From contig CACJHI010000008.1 of the NCBI GenBank assembly GCA_902593165.1, forward strand, positions 1-64,000: a stretch of DNA of 64,000 nucleotides, given 5' to 3'. The notes below the pieces were generated by a model. The model saw only the letters and a program-made list of their open reading frames with translations. It was not told the origin of the DNA and did no database searches. The position numbers and the translations under genes were made by a program. This document shows, piece after piece, positions 50,953 to 60,377 of this stretch. Positions within the stretch are counted from its first letter, which is position 1, and the number at the start of each line of letters is the position of its first letter. The stretch comes from an uncultured Bacteroidota bacterium (GTDB taxonomy: Bacteria > Bacteroidota > Bacteroidia > Flavobacteriales > Flavobacteriaceae).

Positions 50953-51960
50953 TTATTCAAGAGTTAATTTTAGAAAATTAGACAGACTTTTTTTCTCAAC
51001 ATCATTTAACTCAATACCATCACATAGAGATTTTTGTTCACAAATATTTTCCTTTTCACCTGGGTAAAACATATTTTGATCCTCTTTAATCATACTAATA
51101 AATGATTCTGCTCTTTTAAAATAATCTTCTTTACTAATATTAACATCAGGCATCATACATATGTAAAACTGTCCTAGTCTTCGTACTTTCTTCATGCTAA
51201 ATTCGTACATACTTTTTAGGTCTGTGCCAAATTCCATTCCATTTAAAGGACCACATAAAAAATCAATCATAGCTGCTAATGCAAATCCTTTGTAGCCTCC
51301 TATTGGCATAAGAGACTTTGCTAAATTAGGGTCTAAGGTTAAATCTCCATTTGAGTCACAAGCAATATTATTTGGGAGGAACTTTCCTTGACTTTTAAAA
51401 TTTTTTAATTTGTTCCAAGTTATTTTTGTAGTCGCCATATCAAGACAAATTGGGAAAGACTTATCTTTTGTTGGAGCTGCAATACAAATTGGATTTGTTC
51501 CAAACAATATTTTTTTTGAATCAGGTGATTTCATCAGTGAGTCTGCATGAGTAAATCCAATAAAAATCATTCCTTCTTTAACCGCTTGCAAAGCTATTGA
51601 AGTCAATGATGCACAATGTGATGAATTGAAAACTCCTATTGAGGATATTCCATATTTATTAACTTCACTTTTTATATTATTAATTGCATAATATCCTGCA
51701 GAAGCTCCAAAAGTATTATCTGCATCTAAAGATTTACTTGATAAATATTTGTAGTCGATTTTAAAATTTGGAGTAGGATTTTTTCTTCCTGTTAAAATAG
51801 ATTTGCCATAATGATAGACAAGGTTAATTCCATGAGAATGAATCCCCCTGGAGGTAGCTAAAACAAGGCTATCACTCACACTTTCTGCAATTGATGGAAT
51901 AACTCCAAGCTCTATGAACTTTTCTTTTATTACTTTTTTATAAAAATTAAATTTTTTCAC
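50953..51960 (-). CDS. Ldh-family (malate/L-lactate/sulfolactate) NAD(P)-dependent oxidoreductase
   Basis: A roughly 335-residue oxidoreductase of the Ldh_2 family, which reduces 2-keto acids or oxidises 2-hydroxy acids. Motifs: TSRGIHSHGINLV (catalytic His region), SSHCASLTSIALQA, FGTNPICIAAPT and PICLDMATT. I take the GTG at 51960, which matches the usual family N-terminus; an ATG at 51987 adds nine residues and a 41-base overlap with the next gene. In a glycan cluster full of sugar-acid activators it may reduce the 2-keto group or another carbonyl of a sugar acid; inferred. Confidence 0.82.
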   Translation of the reverse strand: MKKFNFYKKVIKEKFIELGVIPSIAESVSDSLVLATSRGIHSHGINLVYHYGKSILTGRKNPTPNFKIDYKYLSSKSLDADNTFGASAGYYAINNIKSEVNKYGISSIGVFNSSHCASLTSIALQAVKEGMIFIGFTHADSLMKSPDSKKILFGTNPICIAAPTKDKSFPICLDMATTKITWNKLKNFKSQGKFLPNNIACDSNGDLTLDPNLAKSLMPIGGYKGFALAAMIDFLCGPLNGMEFGTDLKSMYEFSMKKVRRLGQFYICMMPDVNISKEDYFKRAESFISMIKEDQNMFYPGEKENICEQKSLCDGIELNDVEKKSLSNFLKLTLE

Positions 51961-53080
51961 CCAATGAAATTTTAACAGACATACCATCTAGTTTTGAGCT
52001 TTTTTCTGCAGCTTCAATAACAGCAGAAGATATAATCCCCTCTTTAAATGATGGATATTCTGTTTTTTTATTAGTTATATTATTTAGAAACGAAACTACG
52101 CTTTCAATTCCATACCCACTATAATTAATTTGATCTTGACCAAACTCTTCAAAAACATAATAAGGGTTTATATGCTTTAAACCATTTTTTTCGTAAATAT
52201 GATGAATCCCCCTATCAGTTTGATTTAGATTAATTCTACCTTTTGTGCCAAGAGTATTAAAGTATTGAAGAGATGTCGCTTGAGAAGATTCCATCTCAGC
52301 CCAATTAATGGAAAAATTTGAATTGAATTTTTTATCTGCCAATTGCCATTCTATGATTACATCAAAAGAATGTTCAAAATCAATTTTTTCATCAAAATAT
52401 CTTGAAGAAAAAGCGCTAACCTTTGTCGGAAGATAGCCAGTCACCCAATAAATTAAATCTACATAGTGAACTCCTAAATATGAAAATACATTTGAGAAAT
52501 TCTTCCAACTCTTAAAAAAATCAAGTGGAAGCCTTTTATTTTGACTATACCTTACATCAATTTTTAATATATCCCCAAGGGAACCCTTCATATACTCGGA
52601 TTTTAAGTATCTATTAGAATGGTCATGTCTTTTGTGAAACTCTATTTGGCCATGAACTTTCTTTGCCTCTTGTAATTCAGCTAATTCAACTGCTTCATTC
52701 TTATTGAGTACAAAAGGTTTGACTACTAAAGTACTAACCCCACACTTTAATAAGACTTTACATGTAGAATAGTGTAAGTGATCAGGTAATGAATTAATTG
52801 CTGAGTTTATTTGGTATTTTTCGACTATTTTCTCTATATCATTTGGAGAAAAGTCAGATTTTACATGCTTTATCTGACCTAAATCATTGATACTTAAAAA
52901 CTGGCAACACTTGGAATTGTGTTCTTTTCCAGACTGTGATCTATGCGTAAGATACACCTCAAAGTCATGTGAGTTATTCTTTAAGAATTGATAAATAGAT
53001 GGAAGTATAACTCCTCTTGTTTGTGAATTTCGCCCATTTACAAACATTCCAGACCCTAAAATTAATAACCTAATTTTCAC
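51947..53080 (-). CDS. Gfo/Idh/MocA family oxidoreductase
   Basis: A 377-residue NAD(P)-dependent sugar oxidoreductase. The N-terminal Rossmann part starts LLILGSGMFVNGRNSQTRGV; SLPDHLHYSTCKVLLKCGV and LVVKPFVLNKNEA contain the conserved Lys-Pro; the C-terminal domain has YLGVHYVDLIYWVTGYLPTK with the Tyr/His pair, as in the GFOR family. Related cluster proteins oxidise or reduce nucleotide sugars such as UDP-GlcNAcA or inositols. Its gene overlaps the Ldh-family gene, so the two probably act in sequence. Exact substrate unknown. Confidence 0.85.
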   Translation of the reverse strand: MKIRLLILGSGMFVNGRNSQTRGVILPSIYQFLKNNSHDFEVYLTHRSQSGKEHNSKCCQFLSINDLGQIKHVKSDFSPNDIEKIVEKYQINSAINSLPDHLHYSTCKVLLKCGVSTLVVKPFVLNKNEAVELAELQEAKKVHGQIEFHKRHDHSNRYLKSEYMKGSLGDILKIDVRYSQNKRLPLDFFKSWKNFSNVFSYLGVHYVDLIYWVTGYLPTKVSAFSSRYFDEKIDFEHSFDVIIEWQLADKKFNSNFSINWAEMESSQATSLQYFNTLGTKGRINLNQTDRGIHHIYEKNGLKHINPYYVFEEFGQDQINYSGYGIESVVSFLNNITNKKTEYPSFKEGIISSAVIEAAEKSSKLDGMSVKISLGEKI

Positions 53081-53085
53081 TTTTC

Positions 53086-54105
53086 TTAAAATATATGTTT
53101 ATACAACAATTTAATATTATTTGTTTCATTTTTGTATTTTTCTTCTAGTAAATTCAACTTACCTAAAATGTTAGCTGGTTTAGATTTTGAAATATTTTTT
53201 ATAAAATAATTTCTACTTGGAAAGTCTTTATTCTCCAAAGTAAATAATCCCCTATATGTATTATTTGATTTAAGCTCTCTAAAGCCAAATAATTTCAGAA
53301 TATTATTTAATTGATCTTTCTGAAAAAAATATGTATGCTCTAATTGAAGATGATTTATAAAGTTTTTATCCTTGGGATATAAATTTAAAGCTGAATTATC
53401 AAAATCTAAAGTATAGTCTATACATGGTGTCTCTACAAACAATAAATCTCCAAAGACCATTGAATCAACAAGCCTTTTAAAGAAGTCATAGATGTCAACT
53501 ATATGCTCAATTAAGTGAGACAGATATATTAGTTTAGGTTTAGTTAGATTTAGAACTTTTTCAAAAATTTCATTTTCTGAATTAACTTTAAATAAATTTA
53601 AACCAATTTCATTTCCAAATTTTACTCTTTTTGAGTTAAAGTCAAATCCTATTATATCATAACTATTTTTGTGAAATGGAAATAGATTTGCTCCATCACT
53701 ACAACCAATCTCACATATTAAAGTGTTATCTTTTAAAACTTCTTTCAATGAGGAATAAATAAACTTATATCTATCAAAAGCATAGCCATTTGGTTTTATC
53801 CTGTTTTCAAAAAGTAGTTTAGGATTCTTAATAATTTTTATTTTATTAGCAATTCCATCATAATAATTATTCAACATTTCTTTTTTTAAAGATATTGTGG
53901 TAAAAACATTATGACAATTAAGGCAGTACTTTAGTGGATAGTAGCAACCATATTTATCTCTTCCAGAGACATCTATATAATCGCTTTCTCCACAAATATT
54001 ACATTCATTTATACTATCAAAATATTTTGAATAGTTCATAAATAAACTCCTACTGTACTCTGTTTTAAAATTACTTAAAAAACGGAATTTAAATCTATTT
54101 ATCAT
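53086..54105 (-). CDS. SAM-dependent methyltransferase with an N-terminal zinc-binding domain
   Basis: A 339-residue protein with four Cys in CNICGESDY and CLNCHNVF (about 36-70), followed by a methyltransferase fold with motif I LICEIGCSDGANLFPF and YLSHLIEHIVDIYDF. This is the layout of sugar C-methyltransferases (TylCIII/EvaC-type), though its C-terminal domain is short. It is a paralogue in architecture of 45005-45952. It overlaps the NeuA-like gene by 11 bases, suggesting that it modifies the CMP-linked sugar or its precursor. Confidence 0.8.
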   Translation of the reverse strand: MINRFKFRFLSNFKTEYSRSLFMNYSKYFDSINECNICGESDYIDVSGRDKYGCYYPLKYCLNCHNVFTTISLKKEMLNNYYDGIANKIKIIKNPKLLFENRIKPNGYAFDRYKFIYSSLKEVLKDNTLICEIGCSDGANLFPFHKNSYDIIGFDFNSKRVKFGNEIGLNLFKVNSENEIFEKVLNLTKPKLIYLSHLIEHIVDIYDFFKRLVDSMVFGDLLFVETPCIDYTLDFDNSALNLYPKDKNFINHLQLEHTYFFQKDQLNNILKLFGFRELKSNNTYRGLFTLENKDFPSRNYFIKNISKSKPANILGKLNLLEEKYKNETNNIKLLYKHIF

Positions 54106-54769
54106 TATAGACTAAAGGATATAGTTCTCTAATAATCTCAAGGTCATGCTCATATTTTACTGTTAATGAGCTAAAGAAATCTACTTCAATCTCTCCAAAC
54201 TCGCCAAAAATAAAAGCACTCTTATCTTTTTCATATTTATCTAGGAAAGAGCTTGTCTTCCAGATCATAATACTATAGCTAAACAAGAAAATTGGATTTA
54301 AATCTTGAGTTTTAGCAAATTTATTATTTAAGTCATAATTGACTGGATGGTTATCAATATTTGTATGTGCGTATATCTTTCTGCCAGTTATAGCAGAATC
54401 ATAATTATAATCAATAAATTCTTCAACAACTTTTTTTACAGTTTTAGATGTCATTAATGGGCATATAGGGTTAACCCAAACTATAATATCTCCTCCAAAT
54501 TTTTTAATAAAATCATATACAACATCGTCACTTCTAGCCTCACTAGTTCCAAGATAAGATGGCCTTTTATAAAATTCTACATTGTATGAATCTGCAATTT
54601 TTTTGAAATCATCTGTGTCACCATTTAATATTACTTTATCAAAAACCTTTGATTCAATAGAACTATTTAATGCATAACTCATCAAAGGAGATCCTTTTAA
54701 GTTAGAAAAATTTTTCTTTTTAAATCTTTCAGATCCGAACCTTCCGGGTACCATTGCTATAATTTTCAT
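54095..54769 (-). CDS. Acylneuraminate cytidylyltransferase family protein
   Basis: A 224-residue CMP-sugar synthetase of the NeuA/PseF group: MVPGRFGSERFKKKNFSNLK (residues 5-24) holds the nucleotide-binding Arg and Lys, DKVILNGDTDDF and SEARSDDVVYDFI follow, and VNPICPLMTSKTV matches the conserved Pro-Leu segment. It would activate a nonulosonic or related acid with CTP. No NeuB-type synthase occurs within the window, so the acid is made by genes elsewhere or by an alternative route. It overlaps neighbours by 11 and 4 bases. Confidence 0.82.
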   Translation of the reverse strand: MKIIAMVPGRFGSERFKKKNFSNLKGSPLMSYALNSSIESKVFDKVILNGDTDDFKKIADSYNVEFYKRPSYLGTSEARSDDVVYDFIKKFGGDIIVWVNPICPLMTSKTVKKVVEEFIDYNYDSAITGRKIYAHTNIDNHPVNYDLNNKFAKTQDLNPIFLFSYSIMIWKTSSFLDKYEKDKSAFIFGEFGEIEVDFFSSLTVKYEHDLEIIRELYPLVYNDK

Positions 54770-55863
54770 AAATATTGATTTAAATTAAATTTTTGCATTG
54801 AGTTAAATATTTTCATTTTATGGGCATACTCATCTAGAGACAACTCATTTAATAAATTAAACTTAACCTCAAAATCTGCCAAGTCTTTAGATATTACTAG
54901 CTCTGAAAATCTCTCTTTAAAAATTTCAAGGTGAGGATTACAACTACTATTCAGAAACAGTTTTCTATGAGGGTAAATCAACACTTTTTTATTGTTGGAA
55001 ATTAATTCAAATATCATGGTTGAATCAAAGCAAATATAAATTTCATTTGATCTTGAAGTAAAAATTTCCTCATTTGATACTTTAAACTCTTTAATATTAA
55101 ATTTGTTAAAATAAGCTGTCTCATTATCTTTTAAAAATGTAGTTTGTTCTCTTGATGCGCTTTTATAAAAAAAGTCCTTTTTATTTTCATTAAAATAATC
55201 TGATAGAAAACCCAAAAAGGTGTCTTGATAAAAATAAAATTTTGGTTTATTATGAAAATATTTACTATCAATAACTTCGGAATAGTATTTCTTTTCAGTC
55301 TGAACAAGTTCAGAATCGGAGTATTGTCTATATTGACTTATTAGAATAACTTTATTTTGCAAAGAGTCACTTCTATGATCTCCTTTAAAATATTTAAAAG
55401 ATTTCATGGCAACCTCATTAGAGCTAATATTAAATTTTACAAGAGGAGAATATGTAATTAAGACGTCATCTTTCTTTAGAGTTTTTTTGCCGTAAAACCC
55501 AGGAGGCCTGTATGAGTTTTGAATTAAAATAAACTTAATATTTTTAAAATATCTAGATAATCGTAATAACCCAGAGTTAGTGTCCTCGAATGATATTACA
55601 ACATCTGGATTTGTTGTTTGCAAATATTTTTTAAAATATATTTCATAAAAAGAAACATTTTCTGGTTTTGAAAATAAATACACAAAAGTCGACTTTGTGA
55701 ATAAAAATATATTTAGCCTTGATTCATGAATATTAAAAACAATAAAGTCTTCATCAATTAAATTATCAAGTATTCGATTATAATTTTTATCATAAACAAT
55801 AATTTTACTCTTTTTGCAAGATTTAAAACTTATACGATTTATAATACTAATCAAAAATCTCAT
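54766..55863 (-). CDS. Hypothetical polysaccharide-cluster protein (putative GT-B/CDP-glycerol-transferase-like)
   Basis: A 365-residue soluble protein with no assignment that I can make with confidence. A Rossmann-like order is visible: NPDVVISFEDTNSG, FILIQNSYRPPGF, KVILISQYRQYSDS, then EIYICFDSTMIFELISNNKK, whose Ser/Thr loop resembles the nucleotide-sugar site of surface-carbohydrate GT-B enzymes of Leptospira-like clusters. Likely a transferase using the CMP-sugar made by the overlapping upstream or downstream genes. It overlaps both neighbours by 4 bases. Confidence 0.5.
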   Translation of the reverse strand: MRFLISIINRISFKSCKKSKIIVYDKNYNRILDNLIDEDFIVFNIHESRLNIFLFTKSTFVYLFSKPENVSFYEIYFKKYLQTTNPDVVISFEDTNSGLLRLSRYFKNIKFILIQNSYRPPGFYGKKTLKKDDVLITYSPLVKFNISSNEVAMKSFKYFKGDHRSDSLQNKVILISQYRQYSDSELVQTEKKYYSEVIDSKYFHNKPKFYFYQDTFLGFLSDYFNENKKDFFYKSASREQTTFLKDNETAYFNKFNIKEFKVSNEEIFTSRSNEIYICFDSTMIFELISNNKKVLIYPHRKLFLNSSCNPHLEIFKERFSELVISKDLADFEVKFNLLNELSLDEYAHKMKIFNSMQKFNLNQYL

Positions 55864-56798
55864 CTATTTGAAATGTACCAATCATAAAATTTTTGCAATC
55901 CAATTTCTAATTTTATTTTTGGAGAGAAATCAATTAATTCACGCGCTTTATCTATATTGGCATAAGTTGCAGGAACATCTCCTTTTGGTAAAGGCTTAAA
56001 TTTAATTTTTGCTTTCTTACCTGTAATATTTTCAATCATACCAATAAGATCTAAAAGTTTAGTGGGTTGATTATTCCCTAAATTAATGATCTCATAATTT
56101 GAATTTAAGCTTATTGTATTTATAATACCATTAACTATGTCATCAATATAGGTGTAGTCTCTGAAGGTCTCACCTTTCCCATAAACAATAATCCTCTTAT
56201 CGTTAACAATATTATCAAAGAATTTGAAAATTGCTAAATCTGGTCTTTGTCGAGGTCCATATACAGTAAAAAATCTTAATGCGATAAAGTTTATATTATT
56301 AATTTTTGAGTACATTCTACCAAGTGATTCACATGACAACTTTGTAAATGCATATGGGCTAATTGCGATCAAATCTTCTTTTTCATTCCAGGGTAAATTT
56401 TTATTAACCCCATACACACTACTTGAAGATGCGAAAATAAATTTTTTAATATTATTATTTATACAAAAATTAATTAACCTATCTGTAACATTAATATTGT
56501 TATAAAGGCAGTGAGAAGTATTCTCAAAACTATTCCTTACACCTGGAGATGCGGCTAGATGAATAACTATATCAACAGAGGTTTTTTTATCTAATAACTT
56601 TGATAAATTTTCTACATTACCTTCTAAGAATTGAAAATTTTTATTTTCTAGGGAATTTTTAATATTTCTTAATTTTAATTTTTTAGAATAATAACTATCA
56701 AAATTATCTATTCCAATAATTTTGATTTCTTTAGACAGAAGTTTTTCAGTTAAACTACTACCAATAAACCCACAACAACCTGTAATTAGAATTTTCAT
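55860..56798 (-). CDS. NAD-dependent epimerase (UDP-glucuronate 4-epimerase/GalE-like)
   Basis: A 312-residue extended SDR: ILITGCCGFIGSSLTEKLL (3-21), IGIDNFDSYYSKKLK, HLAASPGVRNSFENT, FASSSSVYGVNKNLPW and SPYAFTKLSCE (Tyr-xxx-Lys), then RFFTVYGPRQRPDLA. The AASPGVRNS and DNFDSYY segments match UDP-glucuronate 4-epimerases, so a UDP-uronic acid or UDP-hexose epimerisation is likely. It overlaps the ABC flippase gene and the hypothetical gene by 4 bases each. Confidence 0.85.
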   Translation of the reverse strand: MKILITGCCGFIGSSLTEKLLSKEIKIIGIDNFDSYYSKKLKLRNIKNSLENKNFQFLEGNVENLSKLLDKKTSVDIVIHLAASPGVRNSFENTSHCLYNNINVTDRLINFCINNNIKKFIFASSSSVYGVNKNLPWNEKEDLIAISPYAFTKLSCESLGRMYSKINNINFIALRFFTVYGPRQRPDLAIFKFFDNIVNDKRIIVYGKGETFRDYTYIDDIVNGIINTISLNSNYEIINLGNNQPTKLLDLIGMIENITGKKAKIKFKPLPKGDVPATYANIDKARELIDFSPKIKLEIGLQKFYDWYISNR

Positions 56799-58510
56799 TT
56801 TACTTTCTGAATTAAAGACCCATTCTTAAGCTCATAAATTTTATCACAAAAACGTAAAGAAGATAGTTTGTGGGAAATCATTACCACTGTTTTATTTTTG
56901 TTTTTAAAAATTGAATTTAAAACCATATCTTCTGTTTTGTTATCTAATGCGCTAGTAGCTTCGTCTAATATTAATAGTTTAGAGTCTTTATAAATTGCTC
57001 TAGCAATTCCAATTCTTTGTCTTTGACCTCCAGACATTTTTGATCCTGCTTCGCCAACATTTGTATTTATCTGATTAGGTAGCTGACTTATATACTTATT
57101 TAATTCAGCATAATCAATAGCACTAGATAATTTTGAACTGTTGACTTGCTCTTTTTCTAATCCAAAAGCTATATTCTCTTGAATTGACCTATCAGTCAGA
57201 AAAATCTCTTGTGAAACATATCCTAGAGATTTTTTCCAAAGCAAGATATTATCATATATATCGTTATCTCCAATTTTTATAATTCCTTGAGAAGGTTTTA
57301 AAAGACCAACTAAAATATCTATTAATGTGCTTTTACCTGAACCTGAAGGACCAACTATTCCAATCGATGATCCTGGTTTAATTTTTAAATTTAAGTTCTT
57401 AATAACATACTTATCACTTTCTTCATATTTAAAATAAATATTGTTTAAAATTAAATCCTTGTTAAAATCAAAATCTTTAACGTCGTTAAAATTATCATAG
57501 ACAATATCAGCTTCTTTCAATGAAGCTTTAATTGACTCAACACTTGCAGAATAATATTTAATATTCTGTAGAGAGGACAGCACTTTATTAATTGAGGGTA
57601 AACACTTAAGAAGTGCTGCAACCATTAGACCCAAAATTGAAATTAAATCGCCAAGTGGCTGATCCATCCTTACCATAAAGAATAGAAATATTACAATTCC
57701 TAATATGCTCATAAACTCAAGAAAATATCTTGGTAGTACATTTAGAGTTTGAACTTTAGAATCTAAAAAAGAAACATTTTCTTTATGATTTTGAAACTTT
57801 TTTATAAAATAATTTGATGCATTATATATACTAATCTCTTTAAATGCTCTGAGTCCTTCGATTACATCTAAATTAATTTTTTCTTCAAAAAGATCTCTTT
57901 CACTACCCCATTTAAGAATTTTTATTTTTGTTTGTCTAAAAAAGACTATTGATAAAAAAGTTAATGAACATATAGCAATAATAATAGAATATGGATCAAT
58001 AAACACTATAGTCAAAATGATAGAAGCTATAATTGCTATTTCAACAATTACTGTAACGTGTGCTGAACAGTAGACAACAAAATGATTAGTATCTGTAATT
58101 ATTTTTTTCTGCATTAAAGCAGAATTTAATTTCCTAAAACTTTCTTGTTCCTTGTTAAGAAAATTAGAAAATAGCTTAACGGAAAGATATGTGTTTAAAT
58201 CATTTAATATTTTTAGCTGTTTATAGTTCAACAAAATTAAAAGCATCGTTTTAAGAAGATTGGTAAGAAGTGTAACTCCAAGTAGAATATAGAAAAACTG
58301 ATTTTTATCAATACTAAGTTGTGATAATATTCTAGATAGTTCTGAGTTATTTAAGAAATTAGGATCAGCTATAATATTTAAAAGAGGGATTAAAAGGCCT
58401 AATCCTAATATTTCAAAAAACATTCCAAAAACTAAAAAAACTGAAAGAACTAGTAGTTTTTTTGAAAAACTTTTACCAATTAAAAAATATATTGTTTTTA
58501 AATTCTTCAA
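56795..58510 (-). CDS. ABC transporter, fused permease and ATPase (PglK/MsbA-type flippase)
   Basis: A 571-residue half-transporter: about six transmembrane helices (20-320) then an ATPase domain with Walker A GPSGSGKST (387-395), the signature MSGGQ (about 492-496), Walker B LLILDE (513-518) and the H-loop ISHKLS. As the only transporter-like gene in the cluster, with no Wzx in the window, it is the best candidate for flipping the lipid-linked glycan across the inner membrane, as PglK does. The start is TTG at 58510; a 59-base gap separates it from the amidotransferase gene. Confidence 0.87.
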   Translation of the reverse strand: MKNLKTIYFLIGKSFSKKLLVLSVFLVFGMFFEILGLGLLIPLLNIIADPNFLNNSELSRILSQLSIDKNQFFYILLGVTLLTNLLKTMLLILLNYKQLKILNDLNTYLSVKLFSNFLNKEQESFRKLNSALMQKKIITDTNHFVVYCSAHVTVIVEIAIIASIILTIVFIDPYSIIIAICSLTFLSIVFFRQTKIKILKWGSERDLFEEKINLDVIEGLRAFKEISIYNASNYFIKKFQNHKENVSFLDSKVQTLNVLPRYFLEFMSILGIVIFLFFMVRMDQPLGDLISILGLMVAALLKCLPSINKVLSSLQNIKYYSASVESIKASLKEADIVYDNFNDVKDFDFNKDLILNNIYFKYEESDKYVIKNLNLKIKPGSSIGIVGPSGSGKSTLIDILVGLLKPSQGIIKIGDNDIYDNILLWKKSLGYVSQEIFLTDRSIQENIAFGLEKEQVNSSKLSSAIDYAELNKYISQLPNQINTNVGEAGSKMSGGQRQRIGIARAIYKDSKLLILDEATSALDNKTEDMVLNSIFKNKNKTVVMISHKLSSLRFCDKIYELKNGSLIQKVK

Positions 58511-58569
58511 AATTCTAATTTATTCTTATACAAATAACCATTACCTTAAATTTGTTTATCAATACTATA

Positions 58570-59733
58570 TTAGCTTAGTTTGTGAATTAATTCCCAATCA
58601 TTCTTATCATTTTTTCTCCAAAGATGAGGAGATCTCCAACTGTCAATTACTTCATTGAAATAGTCCTTATCAATATCACAATAGTCTAGAAAAGTCTGAA
58701 AGTGTTTATCAGGAAATTCACCATCAAATTTATTAACTAACTGAATACCTTCATCCCTAGTCAAATGACCATCTCTTATCTCGTGCGCTGCATCAGAGGT
58801 TGCTCTTCCTAAACCAAATTTTATATACGCTAGATAATAGTGAAAACCATCTAATTGATCATCCAAAGATGCATACTTTGAATATGTGCCCTCTGACCGA
58901 ACAGGGTTTGGTTTGAACCCTGTATTTTCTACACAATAATAAAAATTCTCTTGAGGTATCCATTTTTTGTAATAACTATAAAAATGGATTTCAGCTTTTA
59001 GATTGTCAAGTAATTCAAGCTTTGGAGGTAGATAACACCAAAGATCATTTTGATCAATTCCATATTTTGTAAATTCTTCAGGACCTAAATTTGAAAAATA
59101 ATGCTTTTTCTGATCACCCCTGTAATCTCTTGTCGGTTTATATGCATTTTTCATATCGCCTCCATATTCAACCTCTCCATTTTCTCCATACATTACAAGT
59201 GGAATATTATACATTACGGATGCATGCAAAGGGTAATTATATTGGCCATAAATAAATGGTTGAAATGGATCTCCAAGAACCTCAAAGGACAGTTTTGTCA
59301 ATTTTCTATGAGTCTTACCAGGAGGAGTAAATAAAATATTTGAAACATCACCTGTCCTTGTCATATTATGTAGGTTTTCAAAGCCGATATTAGTATATAA
59401 GTGAGGAGCCCAGGTAACAGTAAGAGGGTTCATTTTATATTTATGTTTAAGTTGATGTGCAATGTAAGCCGCATCTTTTCCTCCACTACATGGAACGATT
59501 ACATCATACCTTCCATCATTTCTTCTATGTTTATCAAGTAGCTTAATTAATTCTTCTTCTCTTTTAACCCAATCAAATTTATTTTTTTTCATTTCTGCAA
59601 AATTACATGCTGAACAGATTCCATTTTCATCAAATGTTATTCTTGGTCTTTGATTAGATATTATACATTTCTTGCAAAACTTAACTTTTTCAGGAAGATT
59701 ATATCTTTTTAGAACATTTTTATTTTTTATCAT
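58570..59733 (-). CDS. N-acetyl sugar amidotransferase (WbpG/PseA-like)
   Basis: A 387-residue PP-loop enzyme that turns an N-acetyl group of a sugar into an acetamidino group. Seen: a zinc-type N-terminus (CKKCIISNQRPRITFDENG then CSACNF), the ATP-pyrophosphatase loop VIVPCSGGKDAAYIAHQL (about 88-105), and NLGPEEFTKYGI. WbpG and PseA act this way in P. aeruginosa O-antigen and in Campylobacter pseudaminic acid. The HisH- and HisF-like genes just upstream would supply ammonia. It overlaps the HisH-like gene by 14 bases. Confidence 0.9.
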   Translation of the reverse strand: MIKNKNVLKRYNLPEKVKFCKKCIISNQRPRITFDENGICSACNFAEMKKNKFDWVKREEELIKLLDKHRRNDGRYDVIVPCSGGKDAAYIAHQLKHKYKMNPLTVTWAPHLYTNIGFENLHNMTRTGDVSNILFTPPGKTHRKLTKLSFEVLGDPFQPFIYGQYNYPLHASVMYNIPLVMYGENGEVEYGGDMKNAYKPTRDYRGDQKKHYFSNLGPEEFTKYGIDQNDLWCYLPPKLELLDNLKAEIHFYSYYKKWIPQENFYYCVENTGFKPNPVRSEGTYSKYASLDDQLDGFHYYLAYIKFGLGRATSDAAHEIRDGHLTRDEGIQLVNKFDGEFPDKHFQTFLDYCDIDKDYFNEVIDSWRSPHLWRKNDKNDWELIHKLS

Positions 59734-60373
59734 TTTTTATAAGATTTATAAAGTTTTTTAAAATTTGAATACCATTCGTTGAACTTTTTTCAGGGTGAAA
59801 TTGAAAGCCAATAATTTTATTTTTCTGAACCGCTGAGCAAAATTCAAAATTTTGATAATATGTTTTAGTCAAAATTGTTGACTTATCTTTTGGCTCAACA
59901 TAGTAAGAGTGAACAAAATACATATGATTTTTGTTTTCAGAAAAACTTATGGGAGACAAATTTTTAATATTTTTTTCATTGGCAATTTCAATTTGATTCC
60001 ACATTATGTGTGGAACAATTAGTTGTGAATTATCAAACTTTTTACAAACCCCCTTTATTAAACCTAAACCATTATTTTGTCCAAATTCTTCGCTTGAATC
60101 CATCAAAAGTTGCATACCAAGACAAATTCCTAGAACATATTTATTATTTTTTGCAAAAGCATTAATTGTATCTACTAAATCATTCTCTTTCAATGAGTCC
60201 ATAGCACGATCATAAGAGCCTACACCAGGAAGAATCAGTGCATCTGAATTAAGTATTTCATCTTTATTAGAAGAAATTATTGTATTTGAACCAACTGTCT
60301 CTAGCGCCTTTTTAATACTAAATAAGTTATTTATTCCAAAGTCTAATATTGTAATATTTGGCTTACTATTCAT
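59720..60373 (-). CDS. HisH-like glutamine amidotransferase subunit (HisH2 type)
   Basis: A 217-residue class I glutaminase that releases ammonia from glutamine for its HisF-like partner. The triad is present: Cys in LGICLGMQLL (about residue 84), His and Glu in GFQFHPEKS (about 193 and 195). The usual PHMGWN segment reads PHIMWN, losing the Gly. I begin at the Met before NSKPNITILDFG (60373); upstream Mets at 60391 and 60394 would overlap the HisF-like gene. The pairing with WbpG, not his genes, shows that it works in sugar amidination rather than histidine synthesis. Confidence 0.85.
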   Translation of the reverse strand: MNSKPNITILDFGINNLFSIKKALETVGSNTIISSNKDEILNSDALILPGVGSYDRAMDSLKENDLVDTINAFAKNNKYVLGICLGMQLLMDSSEEFGQNNGLGLIKGVCKKFDNSQLIVPHIMWNQIEIANEKNIKNLSPISFSENKNHMYFVHSYYVEPKDKSTILTKTYYQNFEFCSAVQKNKIIGFQFHPEKSSTNGIQILKNFINLIKNDKK

Positions 60374-60377
60374 GGTA

